This document shows positions 1 to 8,736 of a stretch of 48,854 nt of DNA, in pieces (position 1 is the stretch's first letter; every line of letters begins with the position of its first letter). The position numbers and the translations under genes are program-made. The stretch spans positions 1 to 48,854 of the forward strand of contig JANQGE010000120.1 in the NCBI GenBank assembly GCA_028277485.1. The letters are read 5' to 3'. This DNA comes from Chlorobium sp. GTDB lineage: Bacteria > Bacteroidota > Chlorobiia > Chlorobiales > Chlorobiaceae. The notes below the pieces were generated by a model, which saw only the letters and a program-made list of their open reading frames with translations, searched no databases and was not told where the DNA came from.

Positions 1-87
1 GTGAAGACGCTCCTTAGGTACCGAACTTCCGTCATTGTAGTCTAACTTTAATAACTTTTGAGCTAATCGCTCGGAAATATGATACAT
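1..87 (-). CDS. Possible N-terminal part of an unidentified protein running off the left edge
   Basis: An open frame begins with ATG at position 87 on the minus strand and runs for 29 codons to the window edge without a stop. The predicted residues are mixed and hydrophilic (they begin MYHISERLAQ). There is no strong Shine-Dalgarno; a weak GGTGA lies about 12 bases upstream. The stretch is too short to recognise. It could equally be a chance frame in AT-rich DNA. Confidence 0.25.
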   Translation of the reverse strand, partial: MYHISERLAQKLLKLDYNDGSSVPKERLH

Positions 88-779
88 TTGCATAATTCAC
101 CAACGCCTTGCTGTTGCCGAAACGGATCATTGGCGTTTCCTGAGAAGAAGTCTGATGTACTTCTATAGTACGATAATAAATTTGCTAACATGCAATAGAA
201 ATTAACTTACCTTTATAGCATGGAGCACTTTTTTCACTTTTTCTACTCTCAAGCTCCAAATTCTGCTGGCGCTATCACATTAAACGAGAGGTCATTGGAG
301 ATGGGCCAAGGTTATAAAATGTCACTCAAACCAAATGAGCGTTAAGATCCAAATTCTTAAAGTGGTTGAACAAATTATATAACGAGAAAAATATGTTTTT
401 AAGACACTTTCGGTGATTTGAAAGATGTTCTTACCGGTTATTTAATAGAGTCATTTTAATACAACATACAGCGAGTCGCCTAAGTGTGAGAAGACAAGGA
501 GTGGTGTTGAGTAACAACGAACACCATCCTTCGAACTTAAGACGGAGCAGAAAACAAAATTGATTATACATTTCTTTGATGTTTCCAAAGTTATTTGTTG
601 AATTATGCAACAAATGAAAGGTTGCATAGTCTGGCTGCCAACAATACTGTTGAGTCCGAAGAGGTACAGAGACGACAGCATCAACACAACATACTTTAAT
701 ACGATAGATTCATACAGCTCCCTCGAATGACCGCGCTACCGCCCGTCATGTGAGGACTTGCAAATCTTTTTCATAGAAG
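88..779. other. AT-rich stretch with no recognisable gene
   Basis: This stretch is visibly richer in A and T than the core genes. It contains only short, overlapping frames on both strands, none with a recognisable motif or a ribosome binding site. I see no tRNA, terminator or repeat element in it. It may be decayed mobile DNA or a degraded gene, but nothing specific can be named. Confidence 0.4.
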
Positions 780-841
780 TCAAAAGGAAAAAGTCAAAAA
801 AGGGAAAGTTGGCAGTCTCCAGTTCGCAGTTGGCAAAAGGA
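780..841 (+). repeat. Intergenic word-repeat block, left arm of an inverted pair around the UPF0114 gene
   Basis: The block strings together words such as CAAAAGGAAAAAGTCAAAAA, GGGAAAGTTGGCAGT and AGTTGGCAAAAG. The reverse complement of 1421-1482 carries nearly the same words in the same order, so the two blocks form an imperfect inverted repeat of about 60 bp flanking the gene at 912-1397. Confidence 0.7.
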
Positions 842-911
842 AAGCGTTGAGCATTTCATTTCAATAAGGTAATTGCGTAAATTCCCGCAAAACTAACATC
901 TCACTACCTTT

Positions 912-1397
912 ATGAAGCATATACTTTCACTAAGCCGCTACATGGTCATCATTGCAGTAATCGGCACGTTTGCTGCCGCCGCTTCGCTGTTCATTTATGG
1001 AGGCGTACTTACCGTCCAGGAGATCATTGAAACCGTTCAGACGGGCTATGCATCAAGCAAAGGAGGGAAAGCGTTGATGCTCGGCTTCATCGAAATTGCC
1101 GACATTTTCCTGCTCGGCACCGTCATGTACATCATCTCGGTAGGGCTTTATGAACTCTTCATCGACGACAACATACAAGTCCCTGAATGGCTCGGCATTC
1201 ACACCCTTGACGATCTCAAGGAAAAACTGGTAGGTGTGATTGTCGTGGTTATGAGCGTGATTTTTCTCGGCCATGTCATCAAGTGGCACGGCGAAACCGA
1301 AATTATCTACTACGGGGCAGCCATTGCGTTTGTGGTAGCCGCGCTGACTTACTTCACCGGTCAGAGGAGAAAAAAAGAAGTCAAAAACCAAGAGTGA
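912..1397 (+). CDS. UPF0114 (YqhA-like) family inner membrane protein
   Basis: This is a 161-residue protein with four hydrophobic segments (about residues 10-30, 55-80, 105-125 and 133-150). It carries the family pattern of a conserved acidic helix in the second segment (ALMLGFIEIADIFLLGTVMY), followed by YELF and a soluble loop before a third segment rich in valine. Length matches YqhA/UPF0114 proteins (about 160-180 residues). The family has no established biochemical role; it is an integral inner membrane protein. The gene stands alone: the next gene, nrdJ, begins about 535 bases downstream behind repeats. It is bracketed by inverted intergenic word repeats at 780-841 and 1421-1482. I see no clear Shine-Dalgarno before the ATG. 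Confidence 0.75.
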   Translation: MKHILSLSRYMVIIAVIGTFAAAASLFIYGGVLTVQEIIETVQTGYASSKGGKALMLGFIEIADIFLLGTVMYIISVGLYELFIDDNIQVPEWLGIHTLDDLKEKLVGVIVVVMSVIFLGHVIKWHGETEIIYYGAAIAFVVAALTYFTGQRRKKEVKNQE

Positions 1398-1420
1398 AAA
1401 CCGGGACACCTGTTCTTTTG

Positions 1421-1596
1421 TCAACTGCCAACTGCCAACTTTTCCCTTTTTGACTTTTTCCTTTTGAATTTTGACTTGTCACCTCGTCACTACTTTTCCG
1501 ACCCCGAATCCCCCCGTGAAATCTTGAGTATCTATTTCACAGGGCCGACCCCGAATCCCGATTATCTTTTGCCTACTGAAGACTGCCTACTTCCAG
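1421..1596. repeat. Intergenic word-repeat block, right arm of the inverted pair, plus CCGAATCCC words
   Basis: The block has CAACTGCCAACTGCCAAC, TTTTCCCTTTTTGACTTTTT, TTGAATTTTGACTTGTCAC and two CCGACCCCGAATCCC words. It is the inverse of the block at 780-841 followed by words also seen at 6.5, 8.5 and 10.9 kb. There is no gene in it. Confidence 0.65.
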
Positions 1597-1641
1597 CCCA
1601 ACGAAGCAATTGAAGCGCGCAACAAACTAATAGAGGTGCTC
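1597..1641 (+). mobile_element. 3' fragment of the dispersed MITE-like element
   Basis: It keeps the element's right end (CCCAACGAAGCAATTGAA, then GCGCGCAACAAACTAA and TAGAGGTGCTC) but has no left half. The last bases deviate from the consensus TAGAGGTGCCC. Confidence 0.7.
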
Positions 1642-1744
1642 TATGGTTTTTTATTACCCTGTCACGGGTGTATATTGATTCTCATACATACCCCCGTTTG
1701 ACTCTTTATCGACGTTTTCGACTAACGGATTATTAATAAGTAAT

Positions 1745-1887
1745 GGACACCTCTATTTATTGTCATGAGCGGTTCAAGTGCAAGGCGAACGGAGCGCAGA
1801 AACCGGAGTGTACACAGAGTACATGAGGATTTCGAGCATCGCCCAACGAAGCAATTGAACTCGCGGAATAAATAAATAGAGGTGCCC
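1745..1887 (+). mobile_element. MITE-like element, long form, upstream of nrdJ
   Basis: This is a complete long-form copy (143 bp). The left end is GGACACCTCTATTTATTGTC and the right end AATAAATAAATAGAGGTGCCC minus a base of match. The internal block GGAGTGTACACAGAGTACAT is present. The ends are about 17 bp inverted repeats. The element lies 45 bases upstream of the nrdJ start, so it forms much of the visible nrdJ leader. No exact target duplication is seen here. Confidence 0.88.
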
Positions 1888-1932
1888 TAAAATGACTTAA
1901 CCCTTTCGGATTATTCCTAAAGATACACAGCT

Positions 1933-4900
1933 ATGAAGATTTCCCGCCGCTTTACCGGAAAAGGCCGCAATGTTTACGATATGTTCGAGTACACGAAGCG
2001 TTCATCGGTACTTCGCAATCCCGATGGGTCCAAGGTATTTGAAATGAACGATGTAGAGGTGCCGAAAGAGTGGTCCCAGGTTGCCGCTGATATTCTGGCA
2101 CAGAAGTATTTCCGGAAGACCGGGGTTCCTCAGCGGGATGAGAAGGGTAGTGTTGTTCTGGACGAAAAAGGACAACCTGTAACCGGCAGTGAGCATTCCA
2201 TCAAGCAGGTTGTGCATCGTCTTGTAGGCTGCTGGAAAAAATGGGGGGAAAAATACAATTATTTTGATACTCCTGATGACGCCCAGGCTTTTTACGAAGA
2301 GGTTGCTTACATGCTTATCAAACAGATGGGGGCGCCTAACTCACCGCAGTGGTTCAATACAGGTCTCAATTACGCATACGGTATTGAAGGCCCGGCGCAG
2401 GGGCACTTTTACGTTGATCCTGAAAACGGCAAGGAAAAAGAATCGACGGATGCCTATTCAAGGCCGCAGGCACATGCATGTTTTATCCAGTCGGTTAAGG
2501 ATGATCTGGTTAACGAGGGCGGTATTTTTGACCTTGCCATACGTGAGGCGAGGGTGTTCAAATTCGGCAGCGGTTCGGGAACGAACTTTTCAAACCTCCG
2601 CTCGGCCGGTGAGAAGCTCAGTGGTGGCGGAAGTTCTTCCGGCCTCATGAGTTTCCTCAAGATTTTTGATTCCGCGGCAGGCGCAATAAAATCCGGAGGC
2701 ACAACCCGCCGGGCAGCCAAAATGGTTATTGTCGATATCGATCATCCCGATGTCGAGAAGTTTATCGAGTGGAAGGCCAGGGAGGAAGACAAGGTTGCGT
2801 CACTGGTTTCGGGTTCCAAAATCTGTTCCGGATTTCTCAAAGCGATTGTCGATGAGGCAGTTGAAAACGGCATTGACCGCCGCAAGAATGAAAAACTGAA
2901 CGCCTTGGTCAAAAATGCCATCGGCCGTGGCGTGCCGATGAATTATATCGTCAGGGTGCTTTCACTGGTAGACCAGGGATACACGACGCTCGACTTTGAT
3001 GAGTACGACACGCATTACGAATCGGAAGCGTATCAGACTGTTGCCGGTCAGAATTCAAACAATACCGTCAGAGTCACCAATGCGTTTATGAAAGCCGTTG
3101 AGAACGATGAGCTGTGGGAGCTTAAGGAGCGGATAACCGGCAAGCATGCCAGATCGCTCAGGGCCCGGGACCTCTGGGAAAAGATTGTCATGAGTGCCTG
3201 GAAGTGTGCCGATCCCGGTCTCCAGTTCGATACAACGATCAATGATTGGCATACCTGCCCGCAAAGCGGGCGAATCAATGCCAGTAATCCTTGTTCGGAG
3301 TACATGTTCCTTGACGACACTGCCTGTAATCTTGCAAGCCTTAATCTCGCCCGTTTTCTTGACGAGCAGAGCGGAACGATAAAAGTTGATGATCTGCTGC
3401 ATGCATCGAGGCTCTGGACCGTCGTGCTGGAAATTTCGGTATTGATGGCCCATTTCCCGTCAAGGGATATTGCCCGCCAGAGCTATGAGTTCAGAACCCT
3501 CGGTCTGGGGTTCGCCAACCTCGGCACGATTCTCATGGTTATGGGAATTCCCTATGATTCACCCAGGGCTCTGGCTATTGCCGGTGCGCTATCGGCACTG
3601 ATTACCGGTGAGGCATACAAGACATCGGCCGAACTTGCGAAAGATACAGAGCCGTTTGCACGATATAAAGAGAATGCAGGGGATATGCTCAAGGTAATAA
3701 ACAATCACCGCAGGGCGGCCCGCAACATGTCGGAAGACGAGTATGAGGGGCTTATGGTCAAGCCGCGCGGAATTGATTCGGAGTATTGCCCTGCCTACTT
3801 GTTCGAAGCGGCTGGAAAGGTCTGGGACGAAGCGCTGGAGATGGGAGAAAAACACGGCTACAGAAACGCTCAGGTCAGCGTTATCGCCCCGACAGGGACG
3901 ATAGGGCTGGTTATGGATTGCGATACAACCGGTGTCGAGCCGGAATTCGCAATTGTGAAATTCAAGAAACTGGCCGGCGGCGGCTATTTCAAAATTGTCA
4001 ACCAGTCGGTGCACAAGGCGCTCGAGCGACTTGGATACAGCCCGAAGCAGATAGAGGACATTGAGAAATACTGCAAGGGGCACGGAACGTTGGTCGGCTG
4101 TCCGACGATCAACCGCCAATGGTTGAAGAACAAGGGATTCACGGAGGACAAGATCGAGGCTGTCGAAGCACAGCTTGAAAATGTTTTTGATATCCGTTTT
4201 GCATTCAACAAGTGGATCCTTGGGGAAGATTTCTGTGGAACGCTTGGTTTTGCGGAGGCACAGCTCAATGATCCGAATTTTAACATGCTTGAAGCTTTGG
4301 GGGCTTCCAGAGAGGACTACGAGGCCGCGAACGATTACGTCTGCGGTACCATGACCGTGGAGGGGGCGCCGCATCTGAAGCTGGAACATCTGCCGGTATT
4401 CGACTGTGCCGGAAAATGCGGCAGTAAGGGACTCCGTTATATCAACCATATGGCGCATGTACGGATGATGTCGGCCGTTCAACCCTTTATTTCGGGTGCG
4501 ATTTCCAAGACCGTCAATATGCCTTCAACAGCGACAACACAGGAAATCGCCGAGGTGTATTTCTCGGGGTGGCAGCACATGATCAAGGCCATTACCATCT
4601 ATCGTGACGGCTCCAAGCTTTCCCAGCCGCTGAATATCAGCAGTTACGACGATCTCGACGAAGTGATCATGCTTGGGACAGAAGAGGATCTTGATGAAAC
4701 AAGAGGCCCGAAAGAGGTTCAGGAAAGGATCGTCGAGAGGATCTATCACCGCTCCGAGCGCCGTATGCTGCCGAAGCGCAGAAAAGGGTATATCCGGGAG
4801 GCGTATGTGGGCGGTCACAAGGTGTTTTTGAGGACCGGGGAGTATGAGGACGGCTCGCTCGGTGAAGTCTTTATCGATATGTACAAAGAAGGCGCTTCAT

Positions 4901-5406
4901 TTAAAGGTCTTCTCAACTGTTTTGCCGTGCTTGCATCCAAGGCGCTTCAGTACGGCATGCCCCTGGAAGAACTGGTTGACAGCTTTACCTTTACCAGGTT
5001 TGAGCCGGCAGGTATGGTTCAGGGGCACAATGTCATCAGGAACGCCACGTCCATTCTCGATTACGTCTTTCGCTCCATCGGTTATGATTACCTCGGACGG
5101 AAGGATTTTGTTCATGTCAAGGCGGTTGATGAAATCTCTTCAGAGGAATCTTTCCCGGAAGGTGAAGACGGGCTGTCCAATGGTCTCACTGTTCCGGAAG
5201 CTTCTGCCGCAGCCGGACAAACCCGGAAAGCTGCCGTCGCACATGCCGGGCAAGAGCCTTCAGGGGTTGTCGATACCCAGGTGATCCAGGCAAAGGTTCA
5301 GGGATACTCCGGTGAGCAGTGCGAAAACTGCGGCTCCATGAGAGTCAGGCAGAACGGAACCTGCAAGGTTTGTGAAGATTGCGGCATGACTACCGGCTGT
5401 TCTTAG
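1933..5406 (+). CDS. nrdJ: Vitamin B12-dependent (class II) ribonucleotide reductase
   Basis: This enzyme reduces ribonucleotides to deoxyribonucleotides using an adenosylcobalamin-generated thiyl radical, in the cytoplasm. The 1157-residue protein has the redox cysteine motif HACFIQS (Cys about 183), the radical-site motif NPCSEY (Cys about 454), the second redox cysteine in ACNLASLNL (about 465), and the phosphate-binding APTGTIG loop (about residues 650-660). A C-terminal cysteine cluster (CENCGS, then CKVCEDCGMTTGC) serves in electron delivery and zinc binding. Length matches the large NrdJ type of about 1150-1250 residues, with no intein. There is no small radical subunit nearby, as expected for class II. 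ATG at 1933 fits the conserved N-terminus. A MITE copy ends 45 bases upstream. No cobalamin riboswitch pattern was seen. Confidence 0.96.
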   Translation: MKISRRFTGKGRNVYDMFEYTKRSSVLRNPDGSKVFEMNDVEVPKEWSQVAADILAQKYFRKTGVPQRDEKGSVVLDEKGQPVTGSEHSIKQVVHRLVGCWKKWGEKYNYFDTPDDAQAFYEEVAYMLIKQMGAPNSPQWFNTGLNYAYGIEGPAQGHFYVDPENGKEKESTDAYSRPQAHACFIQSVKDDLVNEGGIFDLAIREARVFKFGSGSGTNFSNLRSAGEKLSGGGSSSGLMSFLKIFDSAAGAIKSGGTTRRAAKMVIVDIDHPDVEKFIEWKAREEDKVASLVSGSKICSGFLKAIVDEAVENGIDRRKNEKLNALVKNAIGRGVPMNYIVRVLSLVDQGYTTLDFDEYDTHYESEAYQTVAGQNSNNTVRVTNAFMKAVENDELWELKERITGKHARSLRARDLWEKIVMSAWKCADPGLQFDTTINDWHTCPQSGRINASNPCSEYMFLDDTACNLASLNLARFLDEQSGTIKVDDLLHASRLWTVVLEISVLMAHFPSRDIARQSYEFRTLGLGFANLGTILMVMGIPYDSPRALAIAGALSALITGEAYKTSAELAKDTEPFARYKENAGDMLKVINNHRRAARNMSEDEYEGLMVKPRGIDSEYCPAYLFEAAGKVWDEALEMGEKHGYRNAQVSVIAPTGTIGLVMDCDTTGVEPEFAIVKFKKLAGGGYFKIVNQSVHKALERLGYSPKQIEDIEKYCKGHGTLVGCPTINRQWLKNKGFTEDKIEAVEAQLENVFDIRFAFNKWILGEDFCGTLGFAEAQLNDPNFNMLEALGASREDYEAANDYVCGTMTVEGAPHLKLEHLPVFDCAGKCGSKGLRYINHMAHVRMMSAVQPFISGAISKTVNMPSTATTQEIAEVYFSGWQHMIKAITIYRDGSKLSQPLNISSYDDLDEVIMLGTEEDLDETRGPKEVQERIVERIYHRSERRMLPKRRKGYIREAYVGGHKVFLRTGEYEDGSLGEVFIDMYKEGASFKGLLNCFAVLASKALQYGMPLEELVDSFTFTRFEPAGMVQGHNVIRNATSILDYVFRSIGYDYLGRKDFVHVKAVDEISSEESFPEGEDGLSNGLTVPEASAAAGQTRKAAVAHAGQEPSGVVDTQVIQAKVQGYSGEQCENCGSMRVRQNGTCKVCEDCGMTTGCS

Positions 5407-5427
5407 AGGATATTCCTGTTTTTCTTT

Positions 5428-5511
5428 CGGTAATCGGTAATCGGTAATCGAGCATTCTTAAAATTGCCAACTGCCAACTGATTCCCTCTTGTCACTGTGC
5501 GCCAACCCCAG
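5428..5511. repeat. Intergenic word repeats between nrdJ and ftsE
   Basis: A triple GGTAATCGGTAATC run is followed by TTGCCAACTGCCAACTGATT and CTTGTCACTG. These words recur in the other intergenic gaps. The two flanking genes converge here. Confidence 0.6.
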
Positions 5512-6207
5512 TTAAAGGGATACCGGCCGGTACCCCTCCGGAGAATTCGCAAAGGTGGTTTCCTGGAGAAAATGCCCGTTAATCCGCATGGTTTTGGACG
5601 GATGATGCCGCACCAGCTCGTAATCGTGTGTAGCAATAATCACAGCAATGCCTGATTGATTGATTTTCTTAAGATATTCAAGGATTTCCAGTGAGGTATC
5701 AGGATCCAGGTTGCCTGTAGGTTCATCCGCCAGGATTGCTATCGGTTCTCTCACCAGAGCACGGGCTATGGCAACGCGCTGCTGTTCTCCCCCGGAAAGG
5801 TTCAGGGGCATCTGTTTCGCTTCGTGTTCGAGACCTACTTCCTGAAGCGCGGTCATCACCCTGTCTTTTATCAGTTTGTTTTTTGTGTTTGTTACCTTGA
5901 GCACAAATGCAAGGTTTTCAAAAACCGTTCTGTCTTCCAGAAGCCGAAAATCCTGAAACACGATGCCCAGTTTTCTGCGAAGATGTGGAATATGCCGTCT
6001 TCTGATGGAAGATGATTTATAACTCCCGATGGTGACCTCACCTTTTGTCGGCTTGATTTCCATGTAGAGTGCCTTGAGAAGGGTTGTTTTTCCGCTTCCG
6101 CTTTTCCCGACGATATACAGAAACTGGCCGGGTTCAACGACAAGATTGACCTGCTTGAGGATAGGTTTATGAGCAAGTTCCAAATCTACATTAACGAATG
6201 AGATCAT
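5512..6207 (-). CDS. ftsE: Cell division ATP-binding protein FtsE
   Basis: This is the ATPase subunit of the FtsEX complex, which in other bacteria couples the divisome to peptidoglycan hydrolases at the cytoplasmic membrane. The 231 residues show a Walker A motif GKSGSGKTT (about 34-42), a Q-loop in VFQDFRLL, the ABC signature LSGGEQQR (about 139) with Walker B ILADEPTGNLD, and a switch histidine in ATHDYEL. FVNVDL...ILKQVNL at the N-terminus and FRLLEDRTVFENLAF are typical of FtsE rather than of LolD. No ftsX is adjacent: the downstream neighbour is convergent nrdJ and the upstream gene is pdxA. LolD-type ABC subunits are the main alternative. Confidence 0.82.
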   Translation of the reverse strand: MISFVNVDLELAHKPILKQVNLVVEPGQFLYIVGKSGSGKTTLLKALYMEIKPTKGEVTIGSYKSSSIRRRHIPHLRRKLGIVFQDFRLLEDRTVFENLAFVLKVTNTKNKLIKDRVMTALQEVGLEHEAKQMPLNLSGGEQQRVAIARALVREPIAILADEPTGNLDPDTSLEILEYLKKINQSGIAVIIATHDYELVRHHPSKTMRINGHFLQETTFANSPEGYRPVSL

Positions 6208-6703
6208 TTTTGACTGTTGAACTGTTAACCTGAATAATTCATGAGAGTCCGAAAACCCGGACTGTAGCTTTCACAGGAGATCCGGCATCCATGCCTTTTC
6301 TCTTTCGGGGTTCGCCGTCGCCCCCGTGTAATAAGAAAGGATATTACACAGGGGTGAAATATCCGGTTTAATTTCACGGGGGGAATCGATTCTTCTTTTC
6401 CTAACACTGCCGACCGCCAACTGATTCCCTCTCGTTACTTGTCACTGTTTCTCATTACTCGGCACTGCGCGCCAGTGCCCCGCCGTCGCTATCGGAATCG
6501 GTATCGAAACATTCCGCAAAACGCCCATTTCGACCCCGAAACCCGATACCGACCCCGATTTCCGATTATTTATTTTCTACCTAACACCTTCCTACTCCCC
6601 ACATCCTTTCACTCAGTACTCATCGCTCATTGCTCAGCACTCATCGCCTAACACCTAATCCTTGCCAACTGGTTACTGCCTAATGATTTCCCCTCGTCAC
6701 TCG
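6208..6703. repeat. Long intergenic gap filled with word repeats
   Basis: There is no gene here. The gap contains CCTGAATAATTCATGAGAGT (also at about 20424), a G/C-rich hairpin-prone stretch, then a long string of words: CTCGTTACTTGTCACTG, GCCCCGCCGTCGCTATCGGA, CCGAAACCCGATACCGACCC, CTAACACCTTCC, CTCATCGCTCATTGCTCAG, CATCGCCTAACACCTAATC, TCGTCACTCGTCACTGG. The same vocabulary recurs at 8.5, 10.9, 19.3 and 20.5 kb. Confidence 0.6.
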
Positions 6704-7717
6704 TCACTGGCTACTCGTCACTCTTTTCCTGTTATCTGCAATCATTTCAGCCAGCATAGCGGCTTCTGTAAAACTTTTTGGCGACGCCGAACCCATACCC
6801 GCAATATCGAAGCTTGTGCCGTGGCCCGGAGAAGTACGTACAATCGGAAGGCCAAGAGTGACATTGATGCCGGTTTCAAAGGCAAGCACCTTGAATGGGA
6901 GCAGTCCCTGATCATGGTACATGGCCACTACAGCATCGTAGCCATGATACCAGCCGGCTCCAAAAAAACCATCCGCCGGAAACGGACCCTCGATGTTTTC
7001 CGACTCCGCGAGTTTCCGAATACAAGGTTTCAGGGTAGTCTCCTCTTCTTCTCCCATAACTCCTCCGTCCGATGCATGGGGATTCAGTCCGAGAACAGCG
7101 ATGCGCGGCCGGGGAACAAGGAAATCTTTTCGCAGGGACTGACAGAGTTTTCTGAGAAACCCTTCTAGATCCAGTGATTGTATCAGGCCTGGAACCCTTT
7201 TCAGCGGGACGTGTATGGTCGCAAGCGCAATGGCAAGAGAAGAGAGCGGGTCATAGAAGAGCATTGTCGGGTCCTTCACGCCGCACAGACCGGCAAGGTA
7301 ATCCGTGTGCCCGGTATTCCGGTACCCTGCTTTGGATATCGCCTCCTTGTGGATCGGAGCAGTAACCATGGCACGAACCTTTCCTTCCATGCAGAGTCTG
7401 CCTGCTTCACGGATGGCTTTCATCGCAATACGCCCGGCATCCTCCGAGATGATGCCGGGGGTGACAGGCCTGGAAGGTTCGGCAACGCTGAGTACTGGCA
7501 GGGCGGTATCCTGTTCCTGCATGTTTTCAATGGCATCGAAAGAATCGAACACTTCGATACCGATATTCATGTTCAGGTTCTTCTGATAGAAACAAAGGGC
7601 TTCGGCAGAGCCGACAACCAAAGGCTTGCAGTAACTTTTGTTGATTTTCTGAAAGCTTTTCAGAATGATTTCAGGGCCGATGCCGTGAATGTCACCTGTT
7701 GTCCACGCCGTAAACAT
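6704..7717 (-). CDS. pdxA: 4-hydroxythreonine-4-phosphate dehydrogenase
   Basis: PdxA oxidises 4-phosphohydroxy-L-threonine in DXP-dependent pyridoxal phosphate synthesis, in the cytoplasm. Family motifs seen in order are TTGDIHGIGPEI at the N-terminus, VTAPIHKEAI, GHTDYLA, LGLNPHASDGG, the metal and substrate motif MYHDQGLLPFK, and INVTLGLPIVRTSPGHGTSFDIAG near the C-terminus. The 338-residue length is normal. I chose the ATG at 7717 because it aligns with the family N-terminus. Only two bases separate it from a MITE copy, whose outward end supplies GAGGTG five bases before the ATG, the only Shine-Dalgarno candidate. The reading frame extends further into the element, but those residues are element-derived. 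The C-terminus ends in word-repeat DNA. Confidence 0.93.
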   Translation of the reverse strand: MFTAWTTGDIHGIGPEIILKSFQKINKSYCKPLVVGSAEALCFYQKNLNMNIGIEVFDSFDAIENMQEQDTALPVLSVAEPSRPVTPGIISEDAGRIAMKAIREAGRLCMEGKVRAMVTAPIHKEAISKAGYRNTGHTDYLAGLCGVKDPTMLFYDPLSSLAIALATIHVPLKRVPGLIQSLDLEGFLRKLCQSLRKDFLVPRPRIAVLGLNPHASDGGVMGEEEETTLKPCIRKLAESENIEGPFPADGFFGAGWYHGYDAVVAMYHDQGLLPFKVLAFETGINVTLGLPIVRTSPGHGTSFDIAGMGSASPKSFTEAAMLAEMIADNRKRVTSSQ

Positions 7718-7727
7718 TAGGGCACCT
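7718..7727 (-). promoter_or_regulatory. Element-derived ribosome binding site of pdxA
   Basis: On the minus strand the element terminus reads TAGAGGTGCCCTA directly before the pdxA ATG. GAGGTG is a good match to the anti-Shine-Dalgarno sequence, with a five-base spacer. No other purine-rich site is near. That it functions is inferred from spacing only. Confidence 0.5.
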
Positions 7728-7850
7728 CTATACATTGTCGTGAACGCTGCGAGGCGGACGGAGCACAAAAACCGGAATGTGCACGGAGTACATGAGGATT
7801 TCGAGCACCGATCAACGAAGTAATCAGGGCGCGCAACAAATTAATAGAGT
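7720..7850 (+). mobile_element. MITE-like element, long form with decayed right end, abutting pdxA
   Basis: The left end GGGCACCTCTATACATTGTC and the long-form core (GGAGCACAAAAACCGG, GTACATGAGGATTTCGAGCA) are present. The right end reads TTAATAGAG and then departs from the consensus. The element's left terminus is two bases from the pdxA start codon on the other strand. Confidence 0.85.
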
Positions 7851-7871
7851 TAACCATTGTCTTTTTGGTTC

Positions 7872-8339
7872 CTAAAGGCGCTTATAAGCACTGGCGATTT
7901 TTTCATCCTTTTTTACCCCTTTCATCGCCAGCCAGAAAAACAGTGGCTCGGGAAGAAGGACGAAAAACCCCGCCCCCGGGGCGTGTTCTACAGCCGCCTC
8001 GGAACCCTGCATCAGGTGTTCATTCATGAAATGTGCCGCTCCGAGACCTGAAAGCACGTCAACAAGAAACAGCAGAATCAGCACAAGAATCAGCTTGTTC
8101 TGCAGCGTCCTGTTTTTGTAGAGCAATATTGTCGCTATCGAAAGCAGCCCGATGACCGGCGAAACGATGCTTGAAATGTAAATTCCGGCAACATGTATGA
8201 TTCCTGCGGTTGACAGGGGTGCGAAATCCGAAAGAAGATATTTGGTTTCCGCAATAAAGTGCCAGAAAGGAAAGAACGTGCTGGAAAAAGCAAGAAGGGC
8301 TGCAATAAGGAGGTAGAGACTTTGCGCTCGTGCTAACAT
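7872..8339 (-). CDS. DUF4293-family membrane protein
   Basis: This is a 155-residue protein with four predicted membrane segments. It begins MLARAQSLYLLIAALL, like the RIQSLYLLLAA start of DUF4293 proteins found in Bacteroidota and Chlorobiota, and has the family's ILLYKNRTLQNKL loop and a charged tail VKKDEKIASAYKRL. No function is established for the family. I preferred the ATG at 8339 over a TTG nine bases upstream because it matches the family start, and AGGAGGTAG-like sequence does not decide between them. Both flanks carry MITE sequence: a decayed copy downstream at 7850 and a fragment upstream at 8396. Confidence 0.7.
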   Translation of the reverse strand: MLARAQSLYLLIAALLAFSSTFFPFWHFIAETKYLLSDFAPLSTAGIIHVAGIYISSIVSPVIGLLSIATILLYKNRTLQNKLILVLILLFLVDVLSGLGAAHFMNEHLMQGSEAAVEHAPGAGFFVLLPEPLFFWLAMKGVKKDEKIASAYKRL

Positions 8340-8395
8340 AATGATCAAGGGTTTAGGATTAGGGAAAATATAATCATTCAGGAATTAACACTATA

Positions 8396-8439
8396 GGGCG
8401 CTCTATTAATTTGTTGCGCGCCCTGATTGCTTTGTTGGA
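8396..8439 (-). mobile_element. MITE-like element, terminal fragment
   Basis: It reads GGGCGCTCTATTAATTTG, then TTGCGCGCCCTGATTGC and TTTGTTGGA. This is the right end of the element on the minus strand, after which the sequence passes into word repeats. Confidence 0.75.
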
Positions 8440-8736
8440 CAGGCAGTATTCAGTTGGCAAAAGAATAGTGACAAGTGACGAGAGGGAATCAGTTGGCAGT
8501 CGGCAAAGGGAGTGACAAGTCAAAATTCAAAATTCAAAAAGGGAGAGGGGGGAAGTGAGGTGTTTAACACATAGCATGTAACACTTAGCACAATCTTCTA
8601 CTCAGCACTCGTTGCTCAGAACTAAGAAAAAGAACTTTCACGTAAGTGAAGCAGTATCCAGTTGGCAATTTTACAGAATGCTCGAATACCGAATACCGAG
8701 TCCCGGATCCCCGATTATTTATCTTCTACCTAACAC
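8440..8736. repeat. Intergenic word repeats before waaA
   Basis: No gene is seen. The words are CAGTTGGCAAAAG, GTGACAAGTGACGAG, CAGTTGGCAGTCGGCAAAGG, TCAAAATTCAAAATTCAAAA, AACACATAGCATGTAACAC, CTCAGCACTCGTTGCTCAG, CGAATACCGAATACCG and CTAACACCTAACA, in tandem and interleaved order. Confidence 0.6.

Noticed and set aside
431..687. Two overlapping minus-strand frames (60 and 78 codons) near the left edge
   Set aside because: They are cysteine- and leucine-rich shadows in AT-rich DNA with no start signal, motif or conserved pattern.
1641..1932. Cobalamin riboswitch before nrdJ
   Set aside because: A B12-dependent enzyme made this worth checking, but the leader is mostly a MITE copy and no B12-box-like sequence was seen.
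3589..4482. Long minus-strand open frame (297 codons) inside nrdJ
   Set aside because: It lies entirely antisense to strongly conserved NrdJ coding sequence, has no family motif, and its composition follows from the codon use of the gene on the other strand.
7178..7720. Plus-strand open frame (180 codons) over pdxA
   Set aside because: It is antisense to pdxA, which carries all of the family's motifs; the frame has no motif of its own.
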